A stretch of 64,000 nucleotides of DNA from Antitrichia curtipendula. Its lineage: Eukaryota > Streptophyta > Bryopsida > Hypnales > Leucodontaceae. Position 1 is the first letter of the stretch; each line of letters starts with the position of its first letter. Of this stretch, positions 47,090 to 60,009 are shown piece by piece. The notes beneath the pieces are model-generated. The model did not search any database and was not told where the DNA came from. It worked only from the letters and a program-made list of their open reading frames with translations. The stretch spans positions 49,352,001 through 49,416,000 of the forward strand of contig OX579635.1 in NCBI GenBank assembly GCA_951230915.1. The letters run 5' to 3'. The translations under genes were made by a program, and so were the position numbers.

Positions 47090-48070
47090 GTCATGATAGT
47101 GGAAAAAAAAAGGTAGATGGAAAAAACAATATTGTAAATTAGTAAATGTAATGTGAAGAATTCCAACAAGTGAAGTACGGAATTCACCACATACTTCAAG
47201 AAAAAAAAATTATTTTATGAAATGCAAAGTAAGGTTTAAAATACACTTTACGTTGAGGGAAAAAATGGGGAGAAGGTTAAATACTGTTTGAAATTGGGAG
47301 GAAAGAAGACAAGAGTTTAACAAAGTGAGGTTTGTATTTCACCCATATATTCATGGAAGCCAAAAAAAAAATAGAAAAGGCAAGTTAAATAGACCTAAGA
47401 ACCCGCTCTTGGTTAGTAAAAGAAAGGGGACAAAGGCTATTGTGTGCTCTAAATTGGGAGAGACCACAGCAAGTGCTTTATGAAGTACGATTTAAGGATT
47501 CACCACACATAGTGTACAAAAAAATTTGAAATATGAAAGGCAAGAGAAAGCTTCAAACACAATTGTGGCTTAAAAAAAATTGGAAAAAAGGTCAATGGCG
47601 GTTATACATTCAGAGAAAAGGAAGCACAAATTTTACCAAGTGAGTTATGACTATTTTAGGCTCCACCACATATTGCTTAAAAAAAAATTACACACAACAA
47701 AGGCAAGCTAAGGCTAGCACCCGACACACGGTGGGAAAAAAAACAAAACATAATAAAAAGATGTTGGTAATTGGTAGAAATGACGGCAACGACTTCAAAC
47801 AGGTGAATTTATCTTCTACCACGAGCTGCTGAATAATTGAATTGAAATATGAAAGGCAAACTAAAGGTCTAAGCATGTTTATGGCTGTAAAAAGACATAG
47901 AAGAAGGTATAATTAAAGCTTGTTCCAAATTTGGTGAATGGAGGATAAAGATTTCAACAAGTGAGGTCTTGGATTCAACCACATATTAATGGAAAATAGA
48001 ATTTCCAATATGAACAGGAACCTTAGGCTACAAACCTTCTCTGGTTCTAGAAACAACAAACTTTGAAGGT
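47090..48070. repeat. Subterminal tandem array, about 157-bp unit, inside the CACTA left end
   Basis: The phrase AAGTGAGGT...GGATTCACCACATA, followed by an A-run and 'AAATATGAAAGGCAAG', recurs at about 47169, 47322, 47478, 47637, 47800 and 47956, spaced 153-163 bases. Each unit also has a TTAAATTGGGAG-like part. Small frames at 47647-48095 are incidental. Confidence 0.75.
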
Positions 48071-48425
48071 GAAATACTGTTCCATTATGTGACAAAGAAT
48101 GGCATGAATTTTTACAAATCGTCTAGAAAATTCAAAACATTTACAACAACATGGAAGACATGAAGATGACATCTGAAAGTAAACTAACTGACAACCACTT
48201 TGAAAATGAATAGCGTCTTTGCCATCGACATCTATTCCAGATACAGTTACAAAGTCAATGACAACGTCGCTTACGACGTTAGGGGTGACGTCTTTCTAAA
48301 CACATCATCAATCCAACATGACATGGAACTTGATGCCCACAGCGACATCTACTAAGGCATCTCGCTTGACAACAGAAGCCCCTTCCTATTAGCGGCTCTG
48401 TTGGGCCCAAACAGTAGAGGAATTG

Positions 48426-51400
48426 TTACCTTTCTTCTTCAGCATTGTCATGACTTCCAATCTCTGTTGAAAGGGGGATATGTGTGCCGCCCTCAACAAC
48501 AACTTCTCGCATAGGTTTTGATTCCAAAATGTCTGGTTGCAGACCACTAAAGTCCTGATCACTTCCTACATCAATGATGCTAGGGATGCGTTGTTGCAGT
48601 TGTAATTGCCGACGTCTACCTCGTACATCTGTGCGGCAAACTACTTTCCAACCTTGTCTGTGTGGGTCGTCTGAGAAGAACACTTGTTGACAATGTAGAG
48701 GAAATGCAAAAGAATCTGCATGGACCTTTCCATCCATGCGGTTGAAGTTTGCTGTGGTGAAGCCATAGCAATCTCTTTGAATGTTAGGGAATCAAGGGTC
48801 TTGCGTTGCTCGAACCCAATCGCATACGAGCACGGTTGTGCAATGGTTCCGGTAATCTAACTCTAGAATCTCCTCTATGTACCCTATGTACTCATCACTT
48901 CTCTCTATAAGTTGTCCACGGCGAAGTCCCCATCGAAGTTGGCGTGTGAATGAGGCTAGGATACATGAATCGCGTGTGACGAGTCCTTCTTCAGCACTAC
49001 GGACGCGGAAGTGCATGCCGTGGGAGTACATTTGTCGATGTGCACTAGTGTATTGTTCCGGAGGTTGGCTATATTGGACTATGTCTTGATCCACGTGCTC
49101 TCCGACATCCTGCATAGAGTACACTCGCTCTCTCAACCACAATGCAAAAGGAGGAAAGTCATTAAGTCAAAAGGGGTACCGCATTGTTGCGGTAGGATGT
49201 TGACGGCGAAATTGTCTCCGGAAGGTCTCTCTCTCTTCCTAGCGTCGTCCTCTACCTTCCATGTATTCCCTACAGAACATTCCACGCATACCTAGTAAGG
49301 ACAGAATAACCTGACATTGGAAGTCCAAGACATTGTCTAAATTGCGGTTTTCAGAAAATATCGACTTAGACGTTGCATTTGACGAGTGCATGTCTCAACT
49401 AACGTCTACGACAACGTTGGAATCATCGCAATCCCTGAAGCTCCTGTCAGTGCCTTGCCCCCCACTAATTCCTGCTTGCCACTTTGGACTGAAAAGCATC
49501 GTCACAGTGGACAAGTATAGGATCAATTGTTTATAGTGTCTTCATATTTGAGACCCACGAAAAAAAATGACGGTGCTGGGGTGTTCTCACTCACTGTCGC
49601 CAATCCTCCTGGCATGCCGCATTATCTAAAACAAATGCATGCGCGTAGTTGCGGAATTCGTCAGACATTTTCCGCTTCCTCTGCACATTAGATCGAAGAA
49701 CCTCATCATTCATGGTGGCATCCTCCTCTGGGTCCCAGACACGATGCACCGTTCCTCTGTATTGATGCATGTACTCTGTACAAAATCCAAGCGTGTCATC
49801 CATTCGATAGCCTTCTGCTATGCTTCCTTCTGGGTGTGCAAAAGTTCTGACATAGTCCTTCAAAGTCTTCATGTACCGCTCTATTGGGTACATCCACCGA
49901 CAATGAATTGGACCGCATCTGAACAATTGCTCCACCAAGTGCACAGGCAAATGTGTCATGATATTCAGAAATGTTGGTGGAAACTCCTTTTCCAACACGC
50001 AGGTTGCCATGACCACGTCTTGCATCATGGCCTCTTCCTCTAATACTGGGACCTCCTTTGCGCATAGTCTCTGAAAGACTCGGCTCATTTTAATGATAGC
50101 CAAGCGCACATTTGGGTCCAACAAATTTCGAACTGCCACTGGAAGGATCTACAACACAAGTTGCATACGAAACAAATAAGAGGACACGACTAAGGTAGAG
50201 CAGTGGATTTGAAATATGAAATACAACTTAGGCTCGCTGAAAGTGTAGCCCTCCAGCTCCAAACTATACTGCCAGCATACCCATGCTACTTCCGGCGTCG
50301 AATACGACATTAGATGTAACATGTAGTGTTTTCGGTGATACTGTCTACGACATGAAACTTAACATACCCGCGTTGTCTTCATGTCACTACAATAAAAAAA
50401 CCACATGAAGAGCAGGTGTGTTGATCATGGTAGAACTTTGAGCGATCCAATTGTCATCAAGTACAATTGCTGGTCTATACCTCACCTACTGCATGAGAAC
50501 GTGGTAGTCGTGTGTCTTCATATATTGGAGTTTTCCATCCACTAAACGCTTGTGAATGCTGCCCACATAATTTGAAGGCGTACGAATATTACAGACAGTA
50601 GTTACAAACTCCCTACGTTCACTTGGGTTCAACACGTATGGGGCATGCGGCATGTAGCACTCATCTTGTCGTCCTCGTGGAGGTTGTAGCCAGATTTCTT
50701 CGCGAATTCCTAGATCTTGAACATCCACCCGACTTCCCGGTGTATCATTCATTCCCAAAAGAGTCTTCACACTGTTCTTGCATAGATTCTTCTCGTAGTG
50801 CATACCGTCCAAGATGTGGCGATCCAACAAATGCTACATCCAAAAAATCCAGAATCCAACAATATATTTAGTCCCACCTCTTATATTGAAATGCATCTTC
50901 TCGTACTTATCCAGAATGTGAAAAATGAATTTTCTGTAGGAGTCTTCAGAAATTTGTTGTCAGCAACTTCAATAAAACTGAAACCGTGACTCTTGCAAAA
51001 CTGTGCACGTCTCATGTGACGTACTGACATTGACAGTGACATCCATGTTGATGCCGTTCTAGACGGTCCTCTTCATACTGTACGCTCTATAGTACGCATG
51101 CAGAAGTTTTCACTTTCACGTAACGACATCGGATGTGATGTCCTATTAGAGCTGATTTTCGCCAGAAACGTAATGATGCAGCCTGTGACGTTCGCGACTA
51201 CATCACCGTGGACGTCCACAAAGACAGAAATAGCGGAGCCTCATGCGAGGCTACATTGTAACCACTCCTCAACAGTGATGACATGCCTATGCCAAAACTG
51301 GAAACGTATGAAAGTACGCTATGGTAAATGAGGTCTTACCTGCCAATATGGCAAGTCGTAAAAACTGCTCAGTCGTTTCACCCCTGAGACATGTACATGA

Positions 51401-53144
51401 TCATCTTTTGCATTCTCCTTTCCACCCATGTCCAAGTATGATTGCCGCCAAGCTGCATACCGGATGACGTCTTGCCCTGATACTGTGCTGGGCCTTCCAC
51501 GATGCTCGCTTTTACCATTGAAGCGTCGGTTTCGGCGGTAGGGATGATGTCGCCCTAAATAACGACGTATGCCGCCATAAACTACCTTGGACCCTCTTGT
51601 GGTACGATCAGCAAACACATCACCTGTTTTGGCCATCCTTGCGTCCGTCTCAGGGCCACAACAAGGACAGCCCTTGTACCCCTTGCAGCACAGACCTGAA
51701 ATTAAACCATATGCTGGGAAATCTGAGATAGTCCACATCAGCAGAGCACGGAGGGTGAAAGAACGGTGGCCTTCAACTTGGGAGAAATCCAGTGCTGGGA
51801 CGCCTTGCCACAATTGCTGTAGTTCTTTCAATAAAGGACGTATGAAGATGTCTATATTCTTTGCATTCGGAGACTGCTTTCCGGAGATGAGGATGCACAA
51901 AGAAATGAAAAATTTCTTTGTGACAAACCATGGCTCAAAATTATAGATTAGAATGAGCACGGGCCACGTCGACCAATTCGTGTTGCTGAGTTTGAATGGA
52001 TTCACGCCATCGAGTGCTAACGCTAGCCTCATGTTCCTCATTTCAGATCCAAAGTCTCCGAACGCGACGTCGGTGTTGATGTGCTTCCACGCTGGACTAT
52101 CCACCACGGACCGCATGATGCCGTCGTCGCTGACATGTTTCGTGTACCCTGTCAACATGCACGCTATTTCAGACGACCTCCACATTTGCTTCAACCTTGG
52201 AATGAGAGGAAAGTGTCGAATGACCTTTGCCGGAATAGTATTTGTGCCGTCCACCCATCGTCCCTTGTTGCAAGTTGGGCAACTGTTCAATAAGGCACGC
52301 TCGTCTTCATACAAAATACATCCATTGGGGCAAGCATGTACATTGTTGTACTGCAATCCCAGTCGTCGTATGCTCTTACGAGCAGCATAGTGCGTATCAG
52401 GTAGTTTGTTCCCTGCAGTGAGCAAGTCTGTGGACAAAAAGCGAAACAACTCATCAGTGAACTTGTTGCTCACTCTAAAAATAGTGCACATGTTCATTAG
52501 GATAATCGTTGCGGACACTATGCTTGTTCTTGATCCCACGTACAACGGTGTCGTCGCTTGCTCATACATTTCTTCCAATCCATCTACTGTATCGCTCCCT
52601 ATGTCGTCATTGTCCCCTCCATCGCCTGTAGCAACAGCTCATCATGCAGCGCATCTCCTCTATGCAAGGCTTCCATGACTTGCCGTTGGACTTCGTGGTA
52701 CCCATCAAGAGGAGGAGCCACCGCTTTAACGTTGTCTGTCCCCGCTTCTGGTACATCCATGTCGCCAACGGCGTCACCAGCAGCGTCGCCGACATCTCCG
52801 ACGCCATTGTCGATGACGTCGTTGTCATATGCTGAATCCTCAATCTACATTCCACGTGGGGGGTAACCCTCGAGGGGGTCACCATCGAGAAGGGACTTAT
52901 ACAGAAATGGATCCCGACCCACTTGTAGATGGTGACGTTGTATGACTGCAATGCTTTTGCGACGCCCTCCATGGCATTCCCTGCAAGGACATCTATATGC
53001 TCGTATGTTCCGCTCCGTCGCTATACGCAATTCTGTGTGTAGAATTAAGTCACCCAGAGGGATGTGCCGCAGCGTGCGACCGTCATCACTTAGTCGAATG
53101 GTTTCACCGCGCACATGCGAACTACGATTCATGTATGCTGCCAT
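48426..53144 (-). pseudogene. CACTA tnp2 transposase, multiply interrupted
   Basis: The start ATG is at 53144 (MAAYMNRSSHVRG). The N-terminal CPCRECHGG zinc-like block is followed by an acidic Gly/Asp linker. The Tnp2/Transposase_21 domain lies in 52578-51340 (with CPCCGPE), the exon 50833-50486 has LDGMHYEKN and HDYHVLMQ, the DUF4218 part is in 50148-49595 (CRWMYPIERYMKTLKDYV), and the DUF4216 part in about 49230-48426 (ILELDY, VLVCDWV). Introns at 51339-50834, 50485-50149 and after 49595 have GT/AG ends. Breaks: TAG at 52847-52845, a one-base shift near 52607, TAG as the last codon of the 50486 exon, a probable shift near 49160, and TGA at 48794-48792, each with the family frame resuming afterwards. 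It would encode the transposase that cuts the CACTA ends; this copy is very probably dead. Confidence 0.88.
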
Positions 53145-55256
53145 GTCTAGTAGCAATCATGCACAGCTGCTGGTCTGTTGCTCCTGCATGTTCCCACTTC
53201 ATGCAAGTTAAGTATGCGAACGACAAATTCTGACTAAGCTTCTCTACAGGCTACATCATAGACAATGTACACCATAGGACTAAACAGACGACATCAGTGG
53301 CCTCCGCATCATTAGATCGCTTTTCCATCCCTTCCACATGTACGAGCGGAATTATAATATGCTACCTGCAAGGTTGCCCCATTGACGGCTGGAATGACTG
53401 TAAATGCGGTCTACAGTGAAATGGTCGGTCATCTATGTCCCACTCGACGTCAAAATTGACGTCCTCTACAATAGCACCCACTACTTTCCATGTCAAATAT
53501 GATGTCTATTTTGATACCATACTGGACATTCAACCCTCGCACCTGAACGAACACGTGATAGGTAGACCTCCATGGCTGTGACCATACATTATTGTGGACC
53601 GAGAGGTGCATATTCTCTCCCCACTGTCTCCCACCTTAAAAAATTTGTTACACTAACCTATACCACATGTGTGGAAGCCTCGAATGAGAAAAGGCTCATG
53701 TACGCTTCCTGAGAGCGACTTTCGTGTTGCCTGCACAATCATGCATGAATCGTTCGTTTTCACAAAACAATAATTGCCTATGTTGAGAACTGTATAGTTT
53801 ACACTTCTCTCTTGCAGACCTTAGTGGCATACATCCACACTATTTGTTTGTATACTAGGACCGGCCAGTATTAATGATGTCCACTGGGACATCATTAGAG
53901 AGTCGTAGACGTTGTTTGCGACAAAATTACGTCTAAGAAGATGTCCACTGTGACATCACAATTGACAGTACTCTGTACCCACCGACTAGGACTGCCCCTG
54001 AAAGAAAATTTCCCACGTGGCCACCTTGTGTCGCAGTGCGACGATGACCCACTCTATGGTGAGACCTTAGCGTGTGCCTGACGGAGTCGCAACCATGGCA
54101 ACCATACGAAGATTACACTAGTGTTGCTTACAACGAGCACTTTTGTTGCTTACCGCTATGGATTCTTCCGCACGCTGCGGAATGCAGTCTAGGATTGTTG
54201 CTTTTGCCGATGATTCCTTAGAAGCGCCTCAGGTGGATGTGGACGTGTCGAAGGCCGCCATGACTTTCACGACGTTCGTGTCGTAGTGTACAGGCAAAGC
54301 TCCCAGACGTCCATCGAAGAGAAAGACGGCGGCAACAACAGCGGAAGGTGGCTTGCAACGGAGTTCGCGAATCTACAACAACAACACAGTTCCTCCAGTG
54401 CTGTCCACACCGGTGGAATGCATCGAACAAAACCCTGTTTCTGCTCAGGTGAACTCCCACATTGACTACGTTTCTGTTTTCGCTTTCTTTCCGAATTTCG
54501 GCAGGCAAGCCCTAAATTCCAGAAATTCGTCTATGAGAAATGACCGCTCGCTTTAGACGTCAAAGGTGACAGCCGCTAGGGCTACACGGTATTCAGACTC
54601 GGCCACGGGTAGAAGACCCTACAGGCGGGTATGGGCCCCTTCCGGGACCTTGAATGAAGTGGACGTTGTCGCCACCTTCTCTCTCTTCACGTTTTCTGGG
54701 ACGTTGCCTCCTGCTTCCCAACAATTCGTTGGAGTGCTTCAATTTCACCCTGCTGCAGGTTTCCCAGTTGGCGTTCTCCGCATCGGCGTGGAGGCTTGTA
54801 TGTTCCGGCTCTGTTCTTATTCTTAAGAAATGTATTGGTCGTCTGTTGTGGCGGTCGTCATTGCTGATGTCTGTCTGCTTCGAAATGCGCCATGATCGGA
54901 GGTTTAGGCGATTCAATTGCTACATGAGGGTTCGGTTTGGGCGTCCACATCGGTGGAATGGGAGTGACCAGCTTCGTGCAGCTTCGTGCCCGTGCGCTAT
55001 AGAGAGCGTGTGAGATAGAAACGCTAAAGGTTTTGGTAGGAAAACTCTAATTGTGGAGTGCTTGATCGGGAAGGGGTTCAGCGGAAGCAGGTCTTCCTCC
55101 TCTGAAATCGGTTGTGTTATACGTGGTTTGTTGCATTGGAGAGGGAGTGCATGTTCATGCAACCGCCCATCTCATGGTTTGCTTTTGCTGTTGTTGCTGT
55201 TTTGTTTGTAGGAGGAGGTCGAGTATTTTGTGAATTGGGGGAAACTGAAGTTGAAG
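53145..55256. promoter_or_regulatory. Central divergent promoter region of the CACTA element
   Basis: It lies between the starts of the two element genes. It contains scattered GACGTC/ACGTC words and several short frames on both strands, none resembling a known protein. A shared bidirectional control region is an inference from the gene orientation. Confidence 0.4.
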
Positions 55257-58200
55257 ATGCCTCGTCATCGTAGCAAGAGGAAGGGCAGTCCCCCAAGTGG
55301 AGGGATTTCATCTTCAGAAGAGGAACCCACTTCCAGGGTGATGCACATGCGGGCGCCAGGAGAGCGCCAATCAAAAGCGAGAGAAGACCCTCGCAACGTC
55401 AGGTCTTCGAAAGCGAAGCCCCCAGCACGTCGACGTTCGCCGCCACAGAAGAGGACAAGGGTTGTTGAGGTAGCGTCAGACACATCAAAGGAGGAGGACG
55501 TCGAAGTTGAAGAGGAATTGGAGGTGGCGGAGAAGTCGCAGTCGTGGAGGTACGTTTTTTCCTGACGCTGTGATTTCATATGACGGCTTCGCCCCCAATT
55601 GCTGGCCTTCGATGCAGATGTCCTTCAAACTGTGTTGAAGAGGACTGGGAGTGTATCATGATGTAGGCGTACAGGAATTTGCGCTCATGAAAACAGTGTC
55701 TGCATTAAAGGAAGGTCATACTGCAATCTTTACAGAAATGGAATGTTTTGTAGGATGTCAACATTGACGTGTGCACGTCAACAATGACATCATCACGTCA
55801 TCGTTGACGTCAAAATGTAAATCAGCTTGTCACAGATGATGTCAACAGTGACATCCCCATGTTGAATGTTGATATGTGGGCAGCACTCCTTCACTATAGC
55901 ATCCAATGTAAGTGGAAGCACGTCAAAAATGACATCCTCACGTCATCATTGACGTCAACCTGTACATCTGCTTGTCACAGGTGATGTCAAAAGTGACATC
56001 CCCATATTGAATGCTCATATGTAGGCACCCCTCCTTCACCATAACATCCAATGTAAGTGGAATCAATGTCATGGTGTAGGAGTCAGTGATCCACGTGCTT
56101 TTTGACGGCTGTACGTCGTGCTTCTTAGTAGGAGGTGTACCAACCATTGTGGGAACTTGACGACAGTATTCTTGTCCATGTGCAGCCGCGGATATGACAC
56201 GGGAGAGGATGACGACTCCGGTGACAACACCGACGATGCCATCGCCAGAGCGCAACTCCAGACTATAACGGATGCAAAGCAGAAGAGCATTTCCATTAGG
56301 AAGCCAATATTGTTGGACAGGCAGGGGCAGCCGTATGGGTCAATGAGGACGTGCTTGGAGACCGACATCAAACTATATGCAAAGTCCTTGGACTTCTCTA
56401 CAAATTGGGAAGGACAACCACGGCAGTATAGGAGGCAATTTTTCAGGCGGCTATACTCCGGTATGTTCTGCACCGTTGTCCTTGCATGACTGACATGATT
56501 TTTGTGAAGGCAAAGCATCCATTACTGGCTTGCGGACGGTCCTTTTTTTGGTTATAGACTAGGTTACCGAGTGTTTGGGAAGCCGTTTTTTTAAACATGA
56601 TGCAGTCGCGCTAGATGTCTAAGCGGACGCTTAGAAGAACGTGTCAGTAGTTGACATCATCTTTGTCATTCTTGAATATTGAACTCTTTTGATTCATGCT
56701 GCAATGGACATGAAGTAATGTAAAATCCAGGGCAAGTACTAACAAGTGGTTGTCTCAGAGTGGGAGATGGGGGGTGATTCCGACAAGGTGTGTGAGAAGT
56801 TTATGTCTCCACTTATAACAAAGGTGCTCATCAACACCCGTTGGAAGTTTAATACATTGATCGATGCCGGTAAATCTTGTCCCCCCAATGTCAATGAAGA
56901 CCAATGGAACGTACTGGTAGCAACCCGCGCCACCGAGGCTGCCCAGAAGAAGTCGGACCACATGCGTTTAATTTCGAGGGGAAAGGGTTCCACTACAGCG
57001 CAATTAAAGGCCATCGAGCGTGAGGTTGTCTCCCGTCTGGTGAGTTTTGCAACATCAATGCCTCTTGTCAATTATTCTTGCATTCGAAATGCTAGTGAAT
57101 GTTGCAGGAGATGTCGCGGCAGACGTCGGCTCTAGCAGCTGTCAGCAATGACAACAGTAAGACATCTGCATTGCATTCTCTGTGGCGGGTCTTTCTTGTA
57201 AGTATCCAAGACAATGTTGTGACTCTGTGACATTATTTGCATCCTTGCGATTGAGGTTCCTGATTGTGCTTCTTCTGTGGAATGTGTCAACCATCTCCAC
57301 AGACCATGAAGTTGAATCGTCCACCCTTTGACCCGGAGGTTGACGCGGAGGTGGCCAAGGAATATCAGCGTGTCCAAGAGGAGAAGCGGAGGACACAACC
57401 AAATCATGCGAGAGAAGTTGAAGCTGTGCGCACTCGGGTGACGCAATTGGAGGGTAGCGTGACATGGTTGGGTGAGAACATGACTGCATCACAGAAGCGC
57501 CTAGAACACATGATGCAACAACTGCTTGAAGGTCAAGGGACCAAAGATCTCAGTGCTCCCGAGAAAATCATGGAGCCGTCATCGTCCACAAAGCTATTGG
57601 ACACGTCGGGCTTGACCTCCACAACAGCAGAAGGGTGGACAGGTGTGCACGAAGAGTTCCTTCTGCCAATGTTGCTGGCAATAGGTGCTCCACTTTTGCC
57701 TGTCATTGGCCTTGATGTTGTCCAAAGAGGCGTCGACGACGATGTTGCTGTTGTTGTCGGTGCAGACGATGTCAATGTCCACGCAGACGTTGACAACAAC
57801 GTCGGTGAAGTCGGCCAAGAGGACGACGAAAACAAATCAGATGACGGTGGCACCATTGGAGAGGGTTCACAGGAAATGCAGGCGGAGGGGGATGTTCCCG
57901 CAATGGTGGAGGCTAGTGACGAGGTGACGAAAGCAGGGGCAACTGCCGCCTGCACTAGTGCCCCAAACCAACCTCAGGTACCCGAATTCTTTGAATTTGT
58001 GTACATTTGTTTTCGTAGGAGAAGAAGCCGTCGTCATGCAGTTCGTTTTGCATATTCGTGGACATATCTCAGAAAATGTCGAACACCACATTAATCTGTT
58101 TTTGTTTGAACAAGTGACGTCTACGTAGACGTCTCACAGGACGTGGAAGGCGAGTTTCGCATAGTTTCTAGATTAGCCTTCGAGTACGTTGGTTATAAGC

Positions 58201-58726
58201 TTCAAGAACGGTGACTTGGGAAAGTGTTTTTCTGTTATTGATGTCTTAGAGTTCAACATATGTGGCTACAGAAGTGCGGAAATTCAGTCCACGGGTTAGC
58301 GTGTACCTTACCTTGCCGCACCCAGAAATTGTGGACTCTAAATCCACCGACATGTCACATTCTTGCAGGATGACAATGAAGTTCGTGCAGAACTGAGAAC
58401 TCGCCCTAAGCGTTCCACGAAGGCAACACAAGCAGTGCAAACAGGGAAGAACTCTGTAGCAGCAAAGGCAACGAAACCTGCCGGACCAATGAAGGCAATT
58501 GGTCTCTTGAAACCTGTGCCAGCATCACCGAAGGTCAGGGACGTCGCTAAAATAAGTCATTTTTTTACAAATTTTCGTTCAAATTCAATATGTTCACTTC
58601 TGGCAAGGTAGCAGTTGTTTTAATGATGTCGGCTAGAAGTTGCAGCAGTAGCTGAATCATGTCTTGTCTCTCTATGACTTATAGGTTACAAACACGAAGA
58701 AACTAGAGGGACATCGGAAGAAGTGA
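55257..58726 (+). CDS. TnpA-like / Transposase_24-type second gene of the CACTA element, intact 606 aa
   Basis: Seven exons join without a stop: 55257-55549, 56186-56460, 56759-57039, 57108-57197, 57303-57977, 58369-58533 and 58685-58726. All introns are GT-AG. Exon 1 is a basic, Ser/Arg-rich nuclear-targeting-like region. Exons 2-3 hold a Trp-rich globular part (FSTNWEGQPRQYRRQF, NEDQWNVLVATRATEAAQKKS) resembling the plant Transposase_24 (Ptta/En/Spm) domain. Exon 5 starts with a coiled coil (EVEAVRTRVTQLEGSV onward), then a very acidic Asp/Val-rich tail. Exon 6 is basic. TnpA-type proteins bind subterminal repeats and assist TNP2. The family assignment rests on position and the globular part; the exon structure is strong. 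It faces away from tnp2, across a region of about 2.1 kb. Confidence 0.75.
55775..56064. repeat. 145-bp direct duplication in intron 1 of the TnpA-like gene
   Basis: Copy 1 starts at 55775 and copy 2 at 55920, both beginning ACGTCAANAATGACATC and ending CATCCAATGTAAGTGGAA. They differ at roughly one base in ten. Each copy contains several GACGTCA/TGACATC half-sites. Confidence 0.85.
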
Positions 58727-60009
58727 GAGCGTCACCAAGCTTGAACTACTTCAAGGACCCTTTAGAACCCTTTTTTTTGCTTTCATGGAGCAAGAAGGTA
58801 TGCATGCCAATTTTAAGGAAAACCAGCCTGCATATGTCATTGTAACGCAGTTTTGCCATGAACCGTAGCTCTTACCTTCGTATTGTTGTGGACAAGGATA
58901 CGATGGTTCTTGTGAGGACCTTTTTTTTAACAACCTGGTTTACATTTCGCTGTACTTTCTCCCTGTGTTATACATCATGTTACTGTGTATTGTGTGATTA
59001 ATATCCTTCACACATACAATTAGGCAGCCATGCTTGCTGAATGAAGTCTGCATTGAACTTGCCCTTGGTTGGTGGATGTTGTCATGTTTTGTCTTCTTGC
59101 TTGTGAGGCATTTCTTCATACACTCTTTGTCATTACAATGTTTAGAAGTCTGTCATGGCCTATGCTTACCTCCACATTGCTCGGGGCAGCAACGTGGCTT
59201 CAGTCGTTGCTATGCATGTTGTCGTTGATCCTGAACCCAAAAAGTCATGTTCCGTGTCATTTTCGTGACAACGCCAGTATTCACATAATTTTCCACCTCC
59301 ATTGACCGTGCGTCACTGAAAATGCCGAAGAGAACACCATATGTAAGGAACTTCATGAGCGCGCGCGTCCGTTGAGATGTGCGCAATAACGACGAAGACT
59401 GCATGTGCATACCGAATACAACAACATCAAAGTCCAATCAGACAACGAATTCGATCATCCGACGTTGCCAATGACGTTGCCTATAACTGACGGGCATGTT
59501 TGCACCTTGTCATTACGAACACATGTTGGTCAAACAAGATGTCACACATAACATATTCGCGTCACTATTAATGTCACTGTGGACAATAGTGTTGATGCAT
59601 TTCGGCTATGAAAATCAATCATCGCAGCGGCCACATCAGCTCTGATGACTGCCACGTCATCATTTCCCCCGTACCACGTCAGATTTTCCTGCGGCCACGT
59701 CACTGTATACGTCACTTCTGACATGGATGAAAAAATACCACACGTGTTACTATGTGAACGAAAAATGGTGACGTGTAGCCAGCGTGTCCTCCACGTGCCA
59801 CACTTTCTGGAGTTCTTGAAACCCTGTTTTCTTTGATGTTAGAAAAAAACAAGCGCAAATAACCCACGTTTTTTGAAAACATGGTCACGTTTTTAGCTCG
59901 TCATTTATAACGAATTTTAGGTGACGTCTACGCAAAGGCATCGAATGTCAAAAAAACCGGCATATGCTGTTTTTCCTAACATTCAAAAAAACACGGGTTT
60001 CTTATAGTG
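58727..60009. repeat. Right subterminal region of the CACTA element, CACGTCA-rich
   Basis: After the TnpA-like stop no further exon is clear. CACGTCA, GACGTC and ACGTTG words are dense between 59460 and 59930 (for example a run of CCACGTCA copies at 59630-59730). This matches the ACGTC words near the left TIR (46640-46850). Confidence 0.6.

Larger units (their letters stand above)
46604..60009. mobile_element. Full-length CACTA (En/Spm) transposon, 13.4 kb
   Basis: The left terminus is CACTATAAGAAACCCGCGTT. The right terminus, reverse-complemented, is CACTATAAGAAACCCGTGTT, an inverted repeat of about 25 bases with one or two mismatches. The flanks carry a perfect 3-bp duplication, ATG at 46601-46603 and ATG at 60010-60012. 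Inside are two genes: tnp2 (minus, 53.1-48.4 kb) and a TnpA-like gene (plus, 55.3-58.7 kb), facing away from each other. Subterminal regions are rich in ACGTC/CACGTCA words, as expected for transposase-binding arrays. The near-identical termini and clean duplication suggest a fairly recent insertion. Confidence 0.95.

Noticed and set aside
48877..53233. Plus-strand frames opposite tnp2
   Set aside because: They are antisense shadows of the transposase exons.
57533..57955. 140-codon minus-strand Ser/Thr-rich frame
   Set aside because: It lies opposite the acidic tail of the TnpA-like exon 5, whose GAC/GTC-rich codons produce it.
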